A DNA stretch of 64,000 bases from assembly GCA_902363735.1 (NCBI GenBank), contig CABJBA010000008.1, forward strand, positions 172,583-236,582, given 5' to 3'. The position numbers and the translations under genes are program-made. Source of the stretch: Clostridiaceae bacterium. GTDB taxonomy: Bacteria > Bacillota > Clostridia > Lachnospirales > Lachnospiraceae. Positions 45,606-53,810 of the stretch are shown piece by piece. The notes below the pieces were generated by a model, which saw only the letters and a list, made by a program, of their open reading frames with translations, made no database searches and had not been told where the DNA came from. How positions within the stretch are numbered: position 1 is the first letter of the stretch; every line of letters begins with the position of its first letter.

Positions 45606-46543
45606 CTGTCACCTTCCTTTTTTCCCAGACTGATTCTGGGGTCTAACAGCACCATAAGTAAATCGCCGGCTAAAAGTCCCAGGACACCCACACAGGCATA
45701 AAGCAGAACAATTCCCTGAACCATGGTATTATCATGCTTTTTAATGACAGTGACCAGCAAACCGCCCATTCCCGGAATGCTGTAAAGAGATTCAATATAA
45801 ATAGAGCCGATAACTGTATTTAAAAATGCAGTAGGAATATATTGTGCCAAAGGAACAAAGGCATTGCGGAATATATGTTTAAACATCACGCTTCCCTCAG
45901 ACATTCCCTTTGCCTTAGCCAGCTTCACATAATCCTTATTGCTCTCATCCACCATATACCTTCTGAGCCACATGCCGTAAAAAGCAATGTTGCCAAGTGA
46001 CATGGAAATCACCGGAAGCACCCAGTATTTAGGGTTATCCATCTGAAACAACAGTCCCACATTAATCAGACTGGTTCCATAAAGCTGGATATACAGAAAA
46101 TAAACCGCCGCCGGAACCGCCTGGATGCAGACAATGAAAAGAGTTCCGATCCGGTCAAACCACTGGTATTTATACCGGGCCATCAGGGCTCCCAAAGGAA
46201 GTCCCACAAAAAGAGACACAATCATGGACCAGCCCCCCAATTTGAGGGAAACAGGAATCTTATCTGCCAAAACCTCTGATACCGGAACATTGGCCCGGTA
46301 AATTCTGGACACACCTAAGTCTCCCTGAAGAAGGCCCTTGAAAAAGCGGAGAATCTGTACCGGAAGAGGATCTGTCAAACCCATTTCCTTTAGACTTACC
46401 TGTATTTGCTGGGAGGTCATTTTATCAAAATTTTGAAAATAGCCTTCAATGGGCATAAGACGAAGCAGACAAAAAACCACCGTCAGGATAATGACCAGTG
46501 TAAGAAGTGAACGGGCAATTCTTTTTCCTAAATACTTTATCAT
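45602..46543 (-). CDS. oppB: Opp-type ABC transporter permease OppB/DppB
   Basis: About 313 residues with six helices, the coupling loop KLAKAKGMSEGSVMFKHIFRNA and a DPRISLG tail. I favour the ATG at 46543 over a GTG three codons upstream, because the AAGGAG is only 2 bases from that GTG. It follows oppA after a gap that carries two stable hairpins. Confidence 0.92.
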   Translation of the reverse strand: MIKYLGKRIARSLLTLVIILTVVFCLLRLMPIEGYFQNFDKMTSQQIQVSLKEMGLTDPLPVQILRFFKGLLQGDLGVSRIYRANVPVSEVLADKIPVSLKLGGWSMIVSLFVGLPLGALMARYKYQWFDRIGTLFIVCIQAVPAAVYFLYIQLYGTSLINVGLLFQMDNPKYWVLPVISMSLGNIAFYGMWLRRYMVDESNKDYVKLAKAKGMSEGSVMFKHIFRNAFVPLAQYIPTAFLNTVIGSIYIESLYSIPGMGGLLVTVIKKHDNTMVQGIVLLYACVGVLGLLAGDLLMVLLDPRISLGKKEGDR

Positions 46544-46582
46544 CAGTTTCACAGCTCCTTTATGTTTTTCCTAAAAATACTC

Positions 46583-46617
46583 TCTGAAAAAGACGTACCC
46601 CGCACCTCTTTTTCAGA
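46583..46617 (-). other. Second intercistronic hairpin between oppA and oppB
   Basis: TCTGAAAAAG at 46583-46592 pairs with CTTTTTCAGA at 46608-46617. A TTTTT follows a few bases later on the minus strand. With the neighbouring hairpin it forms a double structure before oppB. Confidence 0.5.
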
Positions 46618-46628
46618 CGGTATTTTTT

Positions 46629-46660
46629 GCCGGACCGGGAATTTCCACTCCCGGTCCGGC
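46629..46660 (-). other. Stable intercistronic hairpin after oppA
   Basis: A perfect 12-bp G/C-rich stem (46629-46640 with 46649-46660), directly after the oppA stop. No T-run follows, so it is more likely a block to 3' exonucleases that stabilises the oppA message. Confidence 0.6.
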
Positions 46661-46675
46661 GGGTATTTTTACAAT

Positions 46676-48610
46676 TTATTTATTATTGGCTTCCTGATTG
46701 GCCTTATACTCATCCATGGAAATGTAATGATCATTGATCTTCTGTCCCTTATAACGGAGATTGGACACTCCAAAGGGAGCATACTGGCCTTCAAACACAT
46801 CAAGCTTGTCTGCAACATATCTGCTGACCGTAATGCTGGAAGGAATCACAAACGCATGGTTGATCAGGCTTGCCTCTGCCTTGGCAAATGCTTCATAGCG
46901 GGCATTAATATCCAGCTTAATCTCCTTAGCTTCCTCTACCAGAGTAAAGTATTCCAAAGCCGCCTCTGCTGCAGGAGTTCCCTCCTCAATGGTCTTTGCA
47001 ATGTTTCCGTACTTATATCCCAGCTCATACCCTGATTCTCCCTTTTTCTGGTAGAATGGGTCTGTCCAGGTTTCCGGATCAGCATAATCTGCTCCCCAGT
47101 TACATTTCATAAATGCAAACTTGCCGCTGCGGCGGACTTCTGTTAAGAATCCATCGGCAGGACCTGCCTCAACAATAATGTCAATATAATCGGTTCCAAG
47201 AAGCGCTTCTATCTGCTGTTCCACGATCTGGCACTCTTTATCCCAGTTAAGTTCAGAAGGATTATAAGGCATCAGAACCTTTACAGGGAAGGTAACTCCC
47301 TCTGCAGCCAGCTCTGTCTTGGCTAAATCCCGGTACTCCTTTGCTTTTGCCTCGTCAAAGGTCTGTCCCAAGGATGCCATATCACCTACAGTCGTGTAAT
47401 CTGCCCCGTCTGCATTAAAAGTAAAGTCACCGGGTGTAATAGAGTTTATAATAAAATCATCAGGGGTATTGGATTCTGTAACTGCCACCGGATTGGTCTT
47501 ATTCAGCCCTGCAGATAAGGACTTACGGAAGTTTTCATTATTTATAGCCTTTTTCCAGTTGTCCGGTTCATACTGAGCATCAAACTGAGGATTGAAGTTA
47601 AAAGCATAAAAATATGAATAGCTGGTTTTCGGTCTTTCTCTGCTGATTAAGTTCTTGGTATCCTCACTGCTTAACCAGTCATCCAGAATATCTGCAGGAA
47701 TTTCTGCGTAATCCACTTCTCCACGCTTTATCATCTCTGGTCCAATGGTATTATATTCGGCATTGTAAACTCTCTGCATTTCATCTATGTATACCATATC
47801 CGCATCATAATTAAGAAGATTCTTTTTCAATACATGTCTTTCCTGAGGAGAAAACTCTTCCAGATAAAAAGCACCATTATAATACATCTTATCTGCGCCT
47901 GTACCAAACTCCTTACCCAGTTCCTCAAGTTGAGGACCATAAGCCGGCATGTATACTACATAAGCCAGAGAAGAAAGGAAATATGGAACCTCTTCTGCCA
48001 GCGTATAGACAAGTGTATGTTCACCATCTGCCTTCACACCTACTTCAGAAAAGTCAATGGGCTCCCACACATTACCATCTTCATCGGCACCGCCATTGTA
48101 AACAAGACCGTTGTAATACTCTTCTGCATTTGCAATAACACCAAAAAGATTCTGAACATTTGCACTTTCATACTCAGGAGTCAGCTCATATTTCATGGCA
48201 TCCACAAAATCCTGGGCAGTTACGTCAGCTACTTCGGCTCCAGTATTGTCAACCCACTTGGCCTCTCTCAGCTTGAAGGTCCAGGTCAGGGCTGCTTCAT
48301 CATGAGTCCATTCCGTAGCAAGTCCTGGCTTAATCTGTCCTTTGTTGTCATATTCAACCAGGGTGTCTATGGTATTGGCAGGTAACCGGTTGTCAACCTC
48401 AGATGAGGAAACCAGATAATTCAACGTAGCAGCCTCAGCCCCATACAATCTGGTATACACCGCTGGTTTTCCGCTCTCCGCCCCGCCAGACTCTCCTCCA
48501 GTGCTCTGGGTACTGCCGCCTCCTGTTTTTCCTCCACCGCATCCGCTTAAAACTACGGAAGCAGTGAGAACAGCACATAGCATAGAAGCAACTAATCTTC
48601 TTTTCTTCAT
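46676..48610 (-). CDS. oppA: Oligopeptide-type binding lipoprotein of the muropeptide importer (SBP_bac_5)
   Basis: A 644-residue family 5 binding protein, longer than average, with a lipobox VVLSGC and a Gly/Ser linker. WTFKLREAKWVDN and the C-terminal CNWGADYADPETWTDPFY motif are family marks. It sits right after the YkfB-like epimerase gene and before OppB/C/D/F, so its likely ligand is a murein peptide. GGAGG ribosome site. Confidence 0.93.
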   Translation of the reverse strand: MKKRRLVASMLCAVLTASVVLSGCGGGKTGGGSTQSTGGESGGAESGKPAVYTRLYGAEAATLNYLVSSSEVDNRLPANTIDTLVEYDNKGQIKPGLATEWTHDEAALTWTFKLREAKWVDNTGAEVADVTAQDFVDAMKYELTPEYESANVQNLFGVIANAEEYYNGLVYNGGADEDGNVWEPIDFSEVGVKADGEHTLVYTLAEEVPYFLSSLAYVVYMPAYGPQLEELGKEFGTGADKMYYNGAFYLEEFSPQERHVLKKNLLNYDADMVYIDEMQRVYNAEYNTIGPEMIKRGEVDYAEIPADILDDWLSSEDTKNLISRERPKTSYSYFYAFNFNPQFDAQYEPDNWKKAINNENFRKSLSAGLNKTNPVAVTESNTPDDFIINSITPGDFTFNADGADYTTVGDMASLGQTFDEAKAKEYRDLAKTELAAEGVTFPVKVLMPYNPSELNWDKECQIVEQQIEALLGTDYIDIIVEAGPADGFLTEVRRSGKFAFMKCNWGADYADPETWTDPFYQKKGESGYELGYKYGNIAKTIEEGTPAAEAALEYFTLVEEAKEIKLDINARYEAFAKAEASLINHAFVIPSSITVSRYVADKLDVFEGQYAPFGVSNLRYKGQKINDHYISMDEYKANQEANNK

Positions 48611-48670
48611 AAATACTCCTCCATTTTCCTAATATTCTAAACCCATTGGGATTAGTATCTCTCTATAAAA

Positions 48671-49756
48671 TCAGTCAAAAAACACGGGAACCCTGGTAAT
48701 GCCCAGCCCAGGTTCTTCCCCCATACAAATCCTGGGACCTTCAAAAACCGGACCTCCGGTGTAGGGGTCTTCCCTGCAAAGAGAAGGACCATCTAAATCT
48801 GCCCTGGTAATAATACCTTTTCCTGCAGCCAGATGAGCCGCAGCACTGACTGCAATCTTGCTCTCCAGCATACATCCAATCATACACTCCACGCCAAAGC
48901 TTTCCGCAATAGCACAGATCTTTAAAGCTTCATAGATGCCCCCTGTTTTCATAAGCTTAATATTAATCAGGTCAGCCGCTCGCTCCTGGATAATGCGTAT
49001 GGCATCCTCTGAAGAAAAAACGCTCTCGTCAGCCAGAATGGGAGTATCCACCTGACCGGTAACAAATTTCATACCGTCAAAATCGTGGGCCTTTACCGGC
49101 TGCTCCACCAGATCCATTCCTATTCCCATGTCTTCCATAGTTCTTATAATCCGAACGGCCTCCTTGGGAGACCAGCCCTGGTTTGCATCAATGCGAAGCT
49201 TAATATCCGGACCTACTGCCTGTCGAATGGCTCTGATCCGTTCCACATCTCCAGCCCCATCTTTGCCCACCTTGATCTTTAAGATTCCAAAGCCCTGGGA
49301 CACTGCCTTCAAGCTGTCTTCAACCATTTCCTCCACGCCATTGACGCTGATGGTTAAGTCTGTCTCTATTTCCTTTCTCCGGCCTCCCAGTACCTTGTAT
49401 AAAGGCTTATTACAGGACTTTGCAAAAAGGTCATAAACAGCCATATCTATGGCTGCCTTTGCAGAAGTATTCTTTAATATGCATCCATGAAGCTTCTCCA
49501 TGATTCCATCCAGATTCTCAATCTCCATCCCGATCAAGTTTGGAGCAATAAAATCTTCAATAGCACAGAGAATGGACCCTCTGGTATCTCCCGTAATTAC
49601 TGCTGTAGGAGGAGCCTCCCCAAAACCCACCTGCCCGTCTTCCCCGGTAATTCTGACCACAATATCATTGACACTATCCACTGTTCTGAGAGCGGTTTTA
49701 AAAGACGTTACCAAAGGGATGCTGATTTCCGCCGTATCTATCTTTGTAATTTTCAT
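48671..49756 (-). CDS. ykfB: L-Ala-D/L-Glu epimerase (YkfB/YcjG type, enolase superfamily)
   Basis: A 361-residue muconate-lactonizing-subgroup enzyme. The paired catalytic lysines are in LKIKVG (K160, K162) and INIKLMK (K267). Metal ligands are D190 (RIDANQGW), E218 (LVEQP) and D243 (LADES). Members with this pattern and muropeptide context convert L-Ala-D-Glu to L-Ala-L-Glu so ordinary peptidases can finish the job. Other dipeptide epimerase specificities are possible. Second gene of the operon. Confidence 0.88.
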   Translation of the reverse strand: MKITKIDTAEISIPLVTSFKTALRTVDSVNDIVVRITGEDGQVGFGEAPPTAVITGDTRGSILCAIEDFIAPNLIGMEIENLDGIMEKLHGCILKNTSAKAAIDMAVYDLFAKSCNKPLYKVLGGRRKEIETDLTISVNGVEEMVEDSLKAVSQGFGILKIKVGKDGAGDVERIRAIRQAVGPDIKLRIDANQGWSPKEAVRIIRTMEDMGIGMDLVEQPVKAHDFDGMKFVTGQVDTPILADESVFSSEDAIRIIQERAADLINIKLMKTGGIYEALKICAIAESFGVECMIGCMLESKIAVSAAAHLAAGKGIITRADLDGPSLCREDPYTGGPVFEGPRICMGEEPGLGITRVPVFFD

Positions 49757-49773
49757 TCTGATTACCTCATTTT

Positions 49774-50550
49774 CTAAATCATATTCAAGTCTTCGTATAA
49801 TTCCAGGGAAACCTGAGCCATAACCCGCTCAAAAGCAGGAGTATCCGTTTTATTTCCACAAAAGCAGACCAAAAATGGCTCTTTTCCATAAATAATCCCC
49901 ACATCATGGGTAATTCCCCGGTCCTCTCCCGTTTTATGGGCAATCTCAGGCTCTTCTGGAAGGGCCTGCAGATAAAAAGGAATCTTGCTGCAAAGCTGCT
50001 GGTTCTTCAAAATACCAATCATCTTCTGGCTGGCCTGTCCGCTGACCAGTATTCCTTCATACATCATCTTTAAAAGTCTGCCTGTCTCACCGGCAGTTAT
50101 GTAATTTTGAATTCCCTGGCTGGATAACTTCAGATCATACATTTTTCTCTGAAGCAGAGTTTTTTCAAATCCCTGGTCCTTAAGAAACCTATTAATCCAA
50201 TCCATTCCCAGAAGGTCGATCAGCACATTGGCAGCCGTATTATCGCTGAAAATAATCATCAGCGTAATCAGATCCATAACAGTGACCATAATCCCTTCAT
50301 GAAGGTAAGTCAATGCTCCGCAGGAAGGCACACAATCCTCCAGCCTTATCCCAATCATTTCCGACCCGTCCAAAACCCCTTTTTCTATTTTCTCAAATGC
50401 CGCTGCCATAACAAATAACTTAATAACACTGGCCGCCATCATAGGTTCATTCTCTCTATAAGAAACCTTGTCCCCTGTAATCATATTCTCATATAAAAAA
50501 CTGATACTTCCAGTAAGGTCTTCCAGTTTCTCCACTATACTGTTTTTCAT
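49774..50550 (-). CDS. Serine hydrolase of the class A beta-lactamase fold, cytoplasmic
   Basis: A 258-residue relative of the protein at 40744-41589, with S41-V-I-K44, SDN at 102-104 and HKTGE as the third motif. No signal peptide. First gene of the muropeptide operon. I chose the ATG at 50550 over an upstream TTG because GAGGAA is properly spaced. Possible roles: D-alanyl carboxypeptidase or transfer of a muropeptide stem; resistance to beta-lactams is doubtful without export. Confidence 0.8.
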   Translation of the reverse strand: MKNSIVEKLEDLTGSISFLYENMITGDKVSYRENEPMMAASVIKLFVMAAAFEKIEKGVLDGSEMIGIRLEDCVPSCGALTYLHEGIMVTVMDLITLMIIFSDNTAANVLIDLLGMDWINRFLKDQGFEKTLLQRKMYDLKLSSQGIQNYITAGETGRLLKMMYEGILVSGQASQKMIGILKNQQLCSKIPFYLQALPEEPEIAHKTGEDRGITHDVGIIYGKEPFLVCFCGNKTDTPAFERVMAQVSLELYEDLNMI

Positions 50551-50602
50551 CAATATCCGTTCCTCTTCCAACAGGTGAAATTTAAAACCTTATATAAAAA
50601 AA

Positions 50603-50634
50603 GAGGCACTGCACCCATTATATACAGCTACCTC
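50603..50634 (-). terminator. Hairpin with T-run in the leader of the muropeptide operon (attenuator-like)
   Basis: A 9-bp stem with one bulge, followed on the minus strand by seven T. It lies between promoter and first gene. CAGGTG before it can pair with CACCTG after it, offering a competing structure. Confidence 0.6.
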
Positions 50635-50679
50635 ATCGCACCTGATTCGAACTTTTATAAATTTTAAACTCTATGTATA

Positions 50680-50707
50680 AGTATAATTAATTTTCCAAAA
50701 AAAGCAA
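50680..50707 (-). promoter_or_regulatory. Promoter of the muropeptide operon
   Basis: Minus-strand TTGCTT (50707-50702), 16 bases, TATACT (50685-50680). It faces the first gene at 50550. Confidence 0.5.
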
Positions 50708-50910
50708 GGGATAATTTTGGCAAATAATGGTCTGCCGGATTATTTCCTTCTATTCAATAACGTTTCTGGGCATTTCATTCTGTTCAGCTATCAAATATAT
50801 TACTGCATAGTGAAAATCTTTTAGCAAAGGGATTTCAGCTATGTGAGTTGATATGATTTGTATATTTATAATAATACATTCCTATTATTACCTATTTAGA
50901 TACAAGAAAC

Positions 50911-51684
50911 TTAAAAGGAACGATTCTCCAAGAGCCAATTGTATACGTACCCAACCCAATCTGAAGCTTTCCTTTTTGAATCAAATGCCTTATATCCCTT
51001 GTGGCTGTAAATATAATCAATCTTCCATTTATCTTTGTTACAAGACTTATGGTCAATCAAATTCTTTAACCCATTGGTGCGGGTGTCGGTCCATAGATTT
51101 GCCTTACCTGTAATATACACTAAATCTGTAAGACTTAGCATATATGCCTGCGGAAACATTATGTCCGTAATGTGCGCACTGATAGGCGCGTAATTTGACA
51201 ACCGCTGATACATATTGTGCCGAAGCATATATTCAGTACCCTTTTCAATCAATACTTCAACTGCCTCATCAGAGTGATTTGTAAATTCGGCATATGTAAT
51301 CAATGCCCGCACTGTTTTTCCAAGGCCAATATAACAAGGAGTAGCATTCATACAGCCTCCATGCTTACAAATTCCATCATACTTCCATGAGGTTGTCTGG
51401 TTACGCTCAAGTACTTGATACTGTTTAATCCAATTCAGGGCACTTTGTGCTTCCTGTGAAGCTGCTTGTCCTAATCGGGTATATGCTTCCAATAGCATAG
51501 CATTGTAGCAAGGAACAATATAGTTCACATGACCAGTATAAGAAAATCCCTCTGGCAAAGATAAGCGGCTCATCATTATCAAATTTTATTTTCAATTGAA
51601 GTGCTGTATCCATCAATATTCACCGCTTTCTTTATCCCTTATCCCCATTATAATATCAAAAGGTGTTTTACTGCCGGAAACCAT
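50911..51684 (-). pseudogene. Frameshifted hypothetical protein gene (possible alpha/alpha-toroid, prenyltransferase-like)
   Basis: Three overlapping frames read as one protein: an N-terminal piece from ATG 51684 (MVSGSKTPFDIIMG...) ending at TGA 51613, a middle piece from 51613 (MDTALQLKIKFDND...), and the main piece 51582-50911 (221 residues). The main piece begins SRLSLPEGFSYTGHVNYIVP and contains repeats resembling terpenoid-cyclase-type toroids. Two single-base shifts within about 100 bases break the gene. Without a proper start, the large frame is probably not expressed. Function not recognised; family call tentative. Confidence 0.5.
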
Positions 51685-51974
51685 TTAAAATAATCTTTCC
51701 ACCTATATTCACATGGTATTTTTATGTCTTTTCATTATATCACACCTTTCTTCAATTGTAAGAAATTATGTTAATATATGTAAAAAAGAGATGCACCGGA
51801 TAGCTGCATCTCTCAGAGTATTTATACAAAAAGAAAAATTTACAAAGTAAGCCTGGTTTTGAAAAGAGCCGATTTGACTCTTACATTAAATTCTGCCACC
51901 TACAAATACTATAGCGCTCCAGCGTGATCTGATGTAAACAATCATTTATTCTTCTCTGCCATATTTGTTAAATG
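51685..51974. other. Intergenic region between pseudogene and DUF4489-like gene
   Basis: On the minus strand CTTACA (51762-51757), 17 bases, TATAAT (51739-51734) could be the pseudogene promoter. A terminator lies at 51787-51813. No other gene was seen between that and 51975. Confidence 0.45.
51787..51813 (-). terminator. Terminator of the minus-strand DUF4489-like gene
   Basis: A perfect 9-bp stem AGAGATGCA/TGCATCTCT with TTTTTT after it on the minus strand, about 160 bases past the gene's stop. Confidence 0.75.
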
Positions 51975-52463
51975 TCAGCAGCTGATTTTTTCTGTGACAA
52001 AAGCATTAAGCATCGAATTTCTGATAGCTGAAGGATTAGTTGTAACCGCAGATGTGATTGTTGCAATAACAGTGTAAGTACAACAACCACAATCACAAAA
52101 ATCACAATCACAGCTGTTAAAAGTAAAAGTACTGCTGTCTGTACCTGGAGTCAGCGAATTATATGTCCAAATAGTACTAACTGCTACCGGACTTAATTGG
52201 TCTTTACATTGTCTGAAAATTTGAAAATTTATTTCTACAAAAGAAATTTGGGAGAACATGTTATTACTGTATTCCAGATTGACGCTTGGGTAGCAAAAGT
52301 GCTCCAAGTTCAGACTAAGAGACGCTACAATATATGTTGTTCCCGGAATGGTTCCAACTGGTATGGTCAGATTATTAGGTGAACTGCATTTCATCAAAAA
52401 ATTATTATATTTTTCATGCGGCTTATGACAATCCTCTGATATGCAGCATTCTATCCTATCCAT
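51975..52463 (-). CDS. DUF4489-like cysteine-rich protein, single domain
   Basis: A 162-residue protein. Features: Cys-containing N-terminus (ECCISEDC), a beta-rich core with FQIFRQCKDQLSPV, and a dense Cys cluster CDCDFCDCGCCTY near the C-terminus. This layout matches the Clostridial DUF4489 family as I recall it; function unknown. I chose the ATG at 52463 after TAAGGAT over an upstream TTG. No signal peptide or membrane helix. It is divergent from and homologous to the gene at 52669-53607. A sigma-K-like promoter may precede it, hinting at a spore-surface role. Confidence 0.65.
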   Translation of the reverse strand: MDRIECCISEDCHKPHEKYNNFLMKCSSPNNLTIPVGTIPGTTYIVASLSLNLEHFCYPSVNLEYSNNMFSQISFVEINFQIFRQCKDQLSPVAVSTIWTYNSLTPGTDSSTFTFNSCDCDFCDCGCCTYTVIATITSAVTTNPSAIRNSMLNAFVTEKISC

Positions 52464-52513
52464 ATCCTTACCCCCGCTTCTATTCAATTAAATGTTAACA
52501 CAGCATTTACAAA

Positions 52514-52543
52514 TAAATTATGTTGAGTTTTTCGCAATTGTGC
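52514..52543 (-). promoter_or_regulatory. Possible sigma-K-type sporulation promoter
   Basis: On the minus strand CATAATTTA (52522-52514) fits the sigma-K -10 pattern CATAnnnTA, and an ACA lies 16 bases upstream (52541-52539). It faces the 162-residue gene. Such short patterns arise by chance in A/T-rich DNA. Confidence 0.3.
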
Positions 52544-52668
52544 ATAAAACTGATCGTCAGCAATCTTTCTATAAGCTTTTTATTCACCAGTTTTATTAAT
52601 TAACAATACTATATACTATTAAAACTATGAATATTCTTTGCTTACGTATGTATGGAGGTTGTTTAAAG

Positions 52669-53607
52669 ATGAGTGAACAATGCAGCTGTTGCAAAGCTGA
52701 TACTAAGAAAGAAAATAATGATGTCTTCTTGTACTATAGTACGACAGATACTCTGTCAATTCCAGAAACAACAAGCGTAGGAACTTCTTTTCGCATTACT
52801 ACATTAAGAACAGATGATTTTCACGAACAAGATTTCACCATTCGTTTTAATTTTTCATGCAATCTGGTTACGGAGGCAGCAATTGGAAATATTAACTTTC
52901 AAATATTTAAACAGTGCTCTGACCAGCTAACCCCCATACCTGTAGGTTCCGTCTTTAATTATACAAAATTGTTTTTAGGAGGAGACGCTACAGCCTTTTC
53001 TTTTAAAGCATGTGATACTAACCATGATAACTGCTGTATTTATTTCGTACTTGTGACAGTTGCTGGCACTCCCACAACAGGGCTGATTTCCATTGCAAAT
53101 GCAAATTTAAGTGCACTGGTCTCTGTAGATTCTTATTCATCCGATCAGCAGCAGTGCTGTTGCTGCAAACAATGCGGCAGGATTTATACAAAATATGGGG
53201 CTTCTTCAAATGTTCCAATTGCTGGAGAAACGCCTGCAGGAGAGTCTTTCACACTGGCATCTCTGTCAATTAACCCCAAAAATTTCAATTGCCCCTGTAT
53301 TGAGTTGGAATTTACTACTAATGTAATTTTCCCAGAATCTTTTTTAGTTGCCTTTATCCAGATATTTAAACAATGCGAATGCCAAATAGCACCAATCCCG
53401 GTTGGCCCAGTATGGTTGTTAGAACATCCGCTGCCGGAATCCAATTATAACACGTTTACATTTCATGTCCATGACTGTATGAAAAAAACAGGAGGATGCT
53501 GTACTTATTATGCATTACTGACTGTTCAGCTTACGGTAGGAGAACAAACAACACTATTTAGAAATTCTTTACTTAGAGCAACCATTGCTGATAATGTATG
53601 TATGTAA
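52669..53607 (+). CDS. DUF4489-like cysteine-rich protein with two tandem domains
   Basis: A 312-residue protein made of two copies of the domain in the neighbouring gene: copy 1 ~20-160 (FQIFKQCSDQLTPI, NCCIYFVLVTV) and copy 2 ~170-312 (IQIFKQCECQIAPI, GCCTYYALLTV). They are joined by a Cys-rich linker QQQCCCCKQC. The ATG at 52669 follows GGAGG by about 10 bases; an earlier in-frame ATG lacks a ribosome site. High Cys and Thr content suggest a cross-linked or metal-bound structural protein. Function unknown. Confidence 0.65.
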   Translation: MSEQCSCCKADTKKENNDVFLYYSTTDTLSIPETTSVGTSFRITTLRTDDFHEQDFTIRFNFSCNLVTEAAIGNINFQIFKQCSDQLTPIPVGSVFNYTKLFLGGDATAFSFKACDTNHDNCCIYFVLVTVAGTPTTGLISIANANLSALVSVDSYSSDQQQCCCCKQCGRIYTKYGASSNVPIAGETPAGESFTLASLSINPKNFNCPCIELEFTTNVIFPESFLVAFIQIFKQCECQIAPIPVGPVWLLEHPLPESNYNTFTFHVHDCMKKTGGCCTYYALLTVQLTVGEQTTLFRNSLLRATIADNVCM

Positions 53608-53620
53608 TACACTATTTAGA

Positions 53621-53714
53621 ATAGAGTAGGAGGGAGTGATTAGCTCCCGTCCTCTCACAGCACCGGGCGGATTCCGGACTTGCACCGGTTAGAAACGTGC
53701 GCCTCCGGGCGCAC
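53621..53714 (-). mobile_element. Probable group II intron remnant (both ends, interior deleted)
   Basis: Read on the minus strand it opens with GTGCGCCC, the usual 5' end of bacterial group II introns, followed by a hairpin and the GTGCAAGTCC-type domain I start. It closes with a stretch resembling domain VI, a GGACGGGAG/CTCCCTCC hairpin then CCTACTCTAT. The body including the maturase gene is missing; total length 94 bases. Identification is by recalled consensus only. Confidence 0.45.
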
Positions 53715-53775
53715 AACAAGAACAGAGGGGATTCAAAGAATCCTCCTCCAACTATTAACATAGAGCTAAAATAAA

Positions 53776-53803
53776 GGGGCAAGATTCTCCCCAATCTTAC
53801 CCC
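53776..53803 (-). terminator. Terminator of the uronide operon
   Basis: An 11-bp stem (one G-U pair) GGGGTAAGATT with AATCTTGCCCC on the minus strand, then TTTATTTT, just past the stop of the alginate-lyase-like gene. Confidence 0.75.
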
Positions 53804-53810
53804 ATAAAAA

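Larger units (their letters stand above)
50551..50910. other. Leader and upstream region of the muropeptide operon
   Basis: Contains the operon leader (about 123 bases) with an intrinsic-terminator hairpin, the promoter (50680-50707), and further right a 41-codon open stretch on the minus strand (ending at about 50742, sequence like THIAEIPLLKDFHYAVIYL) without a start codon. That stretch looks like a coding remnant I cannot identify. Confidence 0.5.

Noticed and set aside
40744..50550. Class A beta-lactamase antibiotic-resistance genes
   Set aside because: Both proteins lack signal peptides, and the one at 40744-41589 lacks the ExxLN loop; the operon context is murein-peptide recycling.
50551..50680. 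Lysine riboswitch or T-box in the muropeptide operon leader
   Set aside because: The leader is too short and lacks the lysine-box core and the T-box specifier/antiterminator signatures; only a terminator hairpin is supported.
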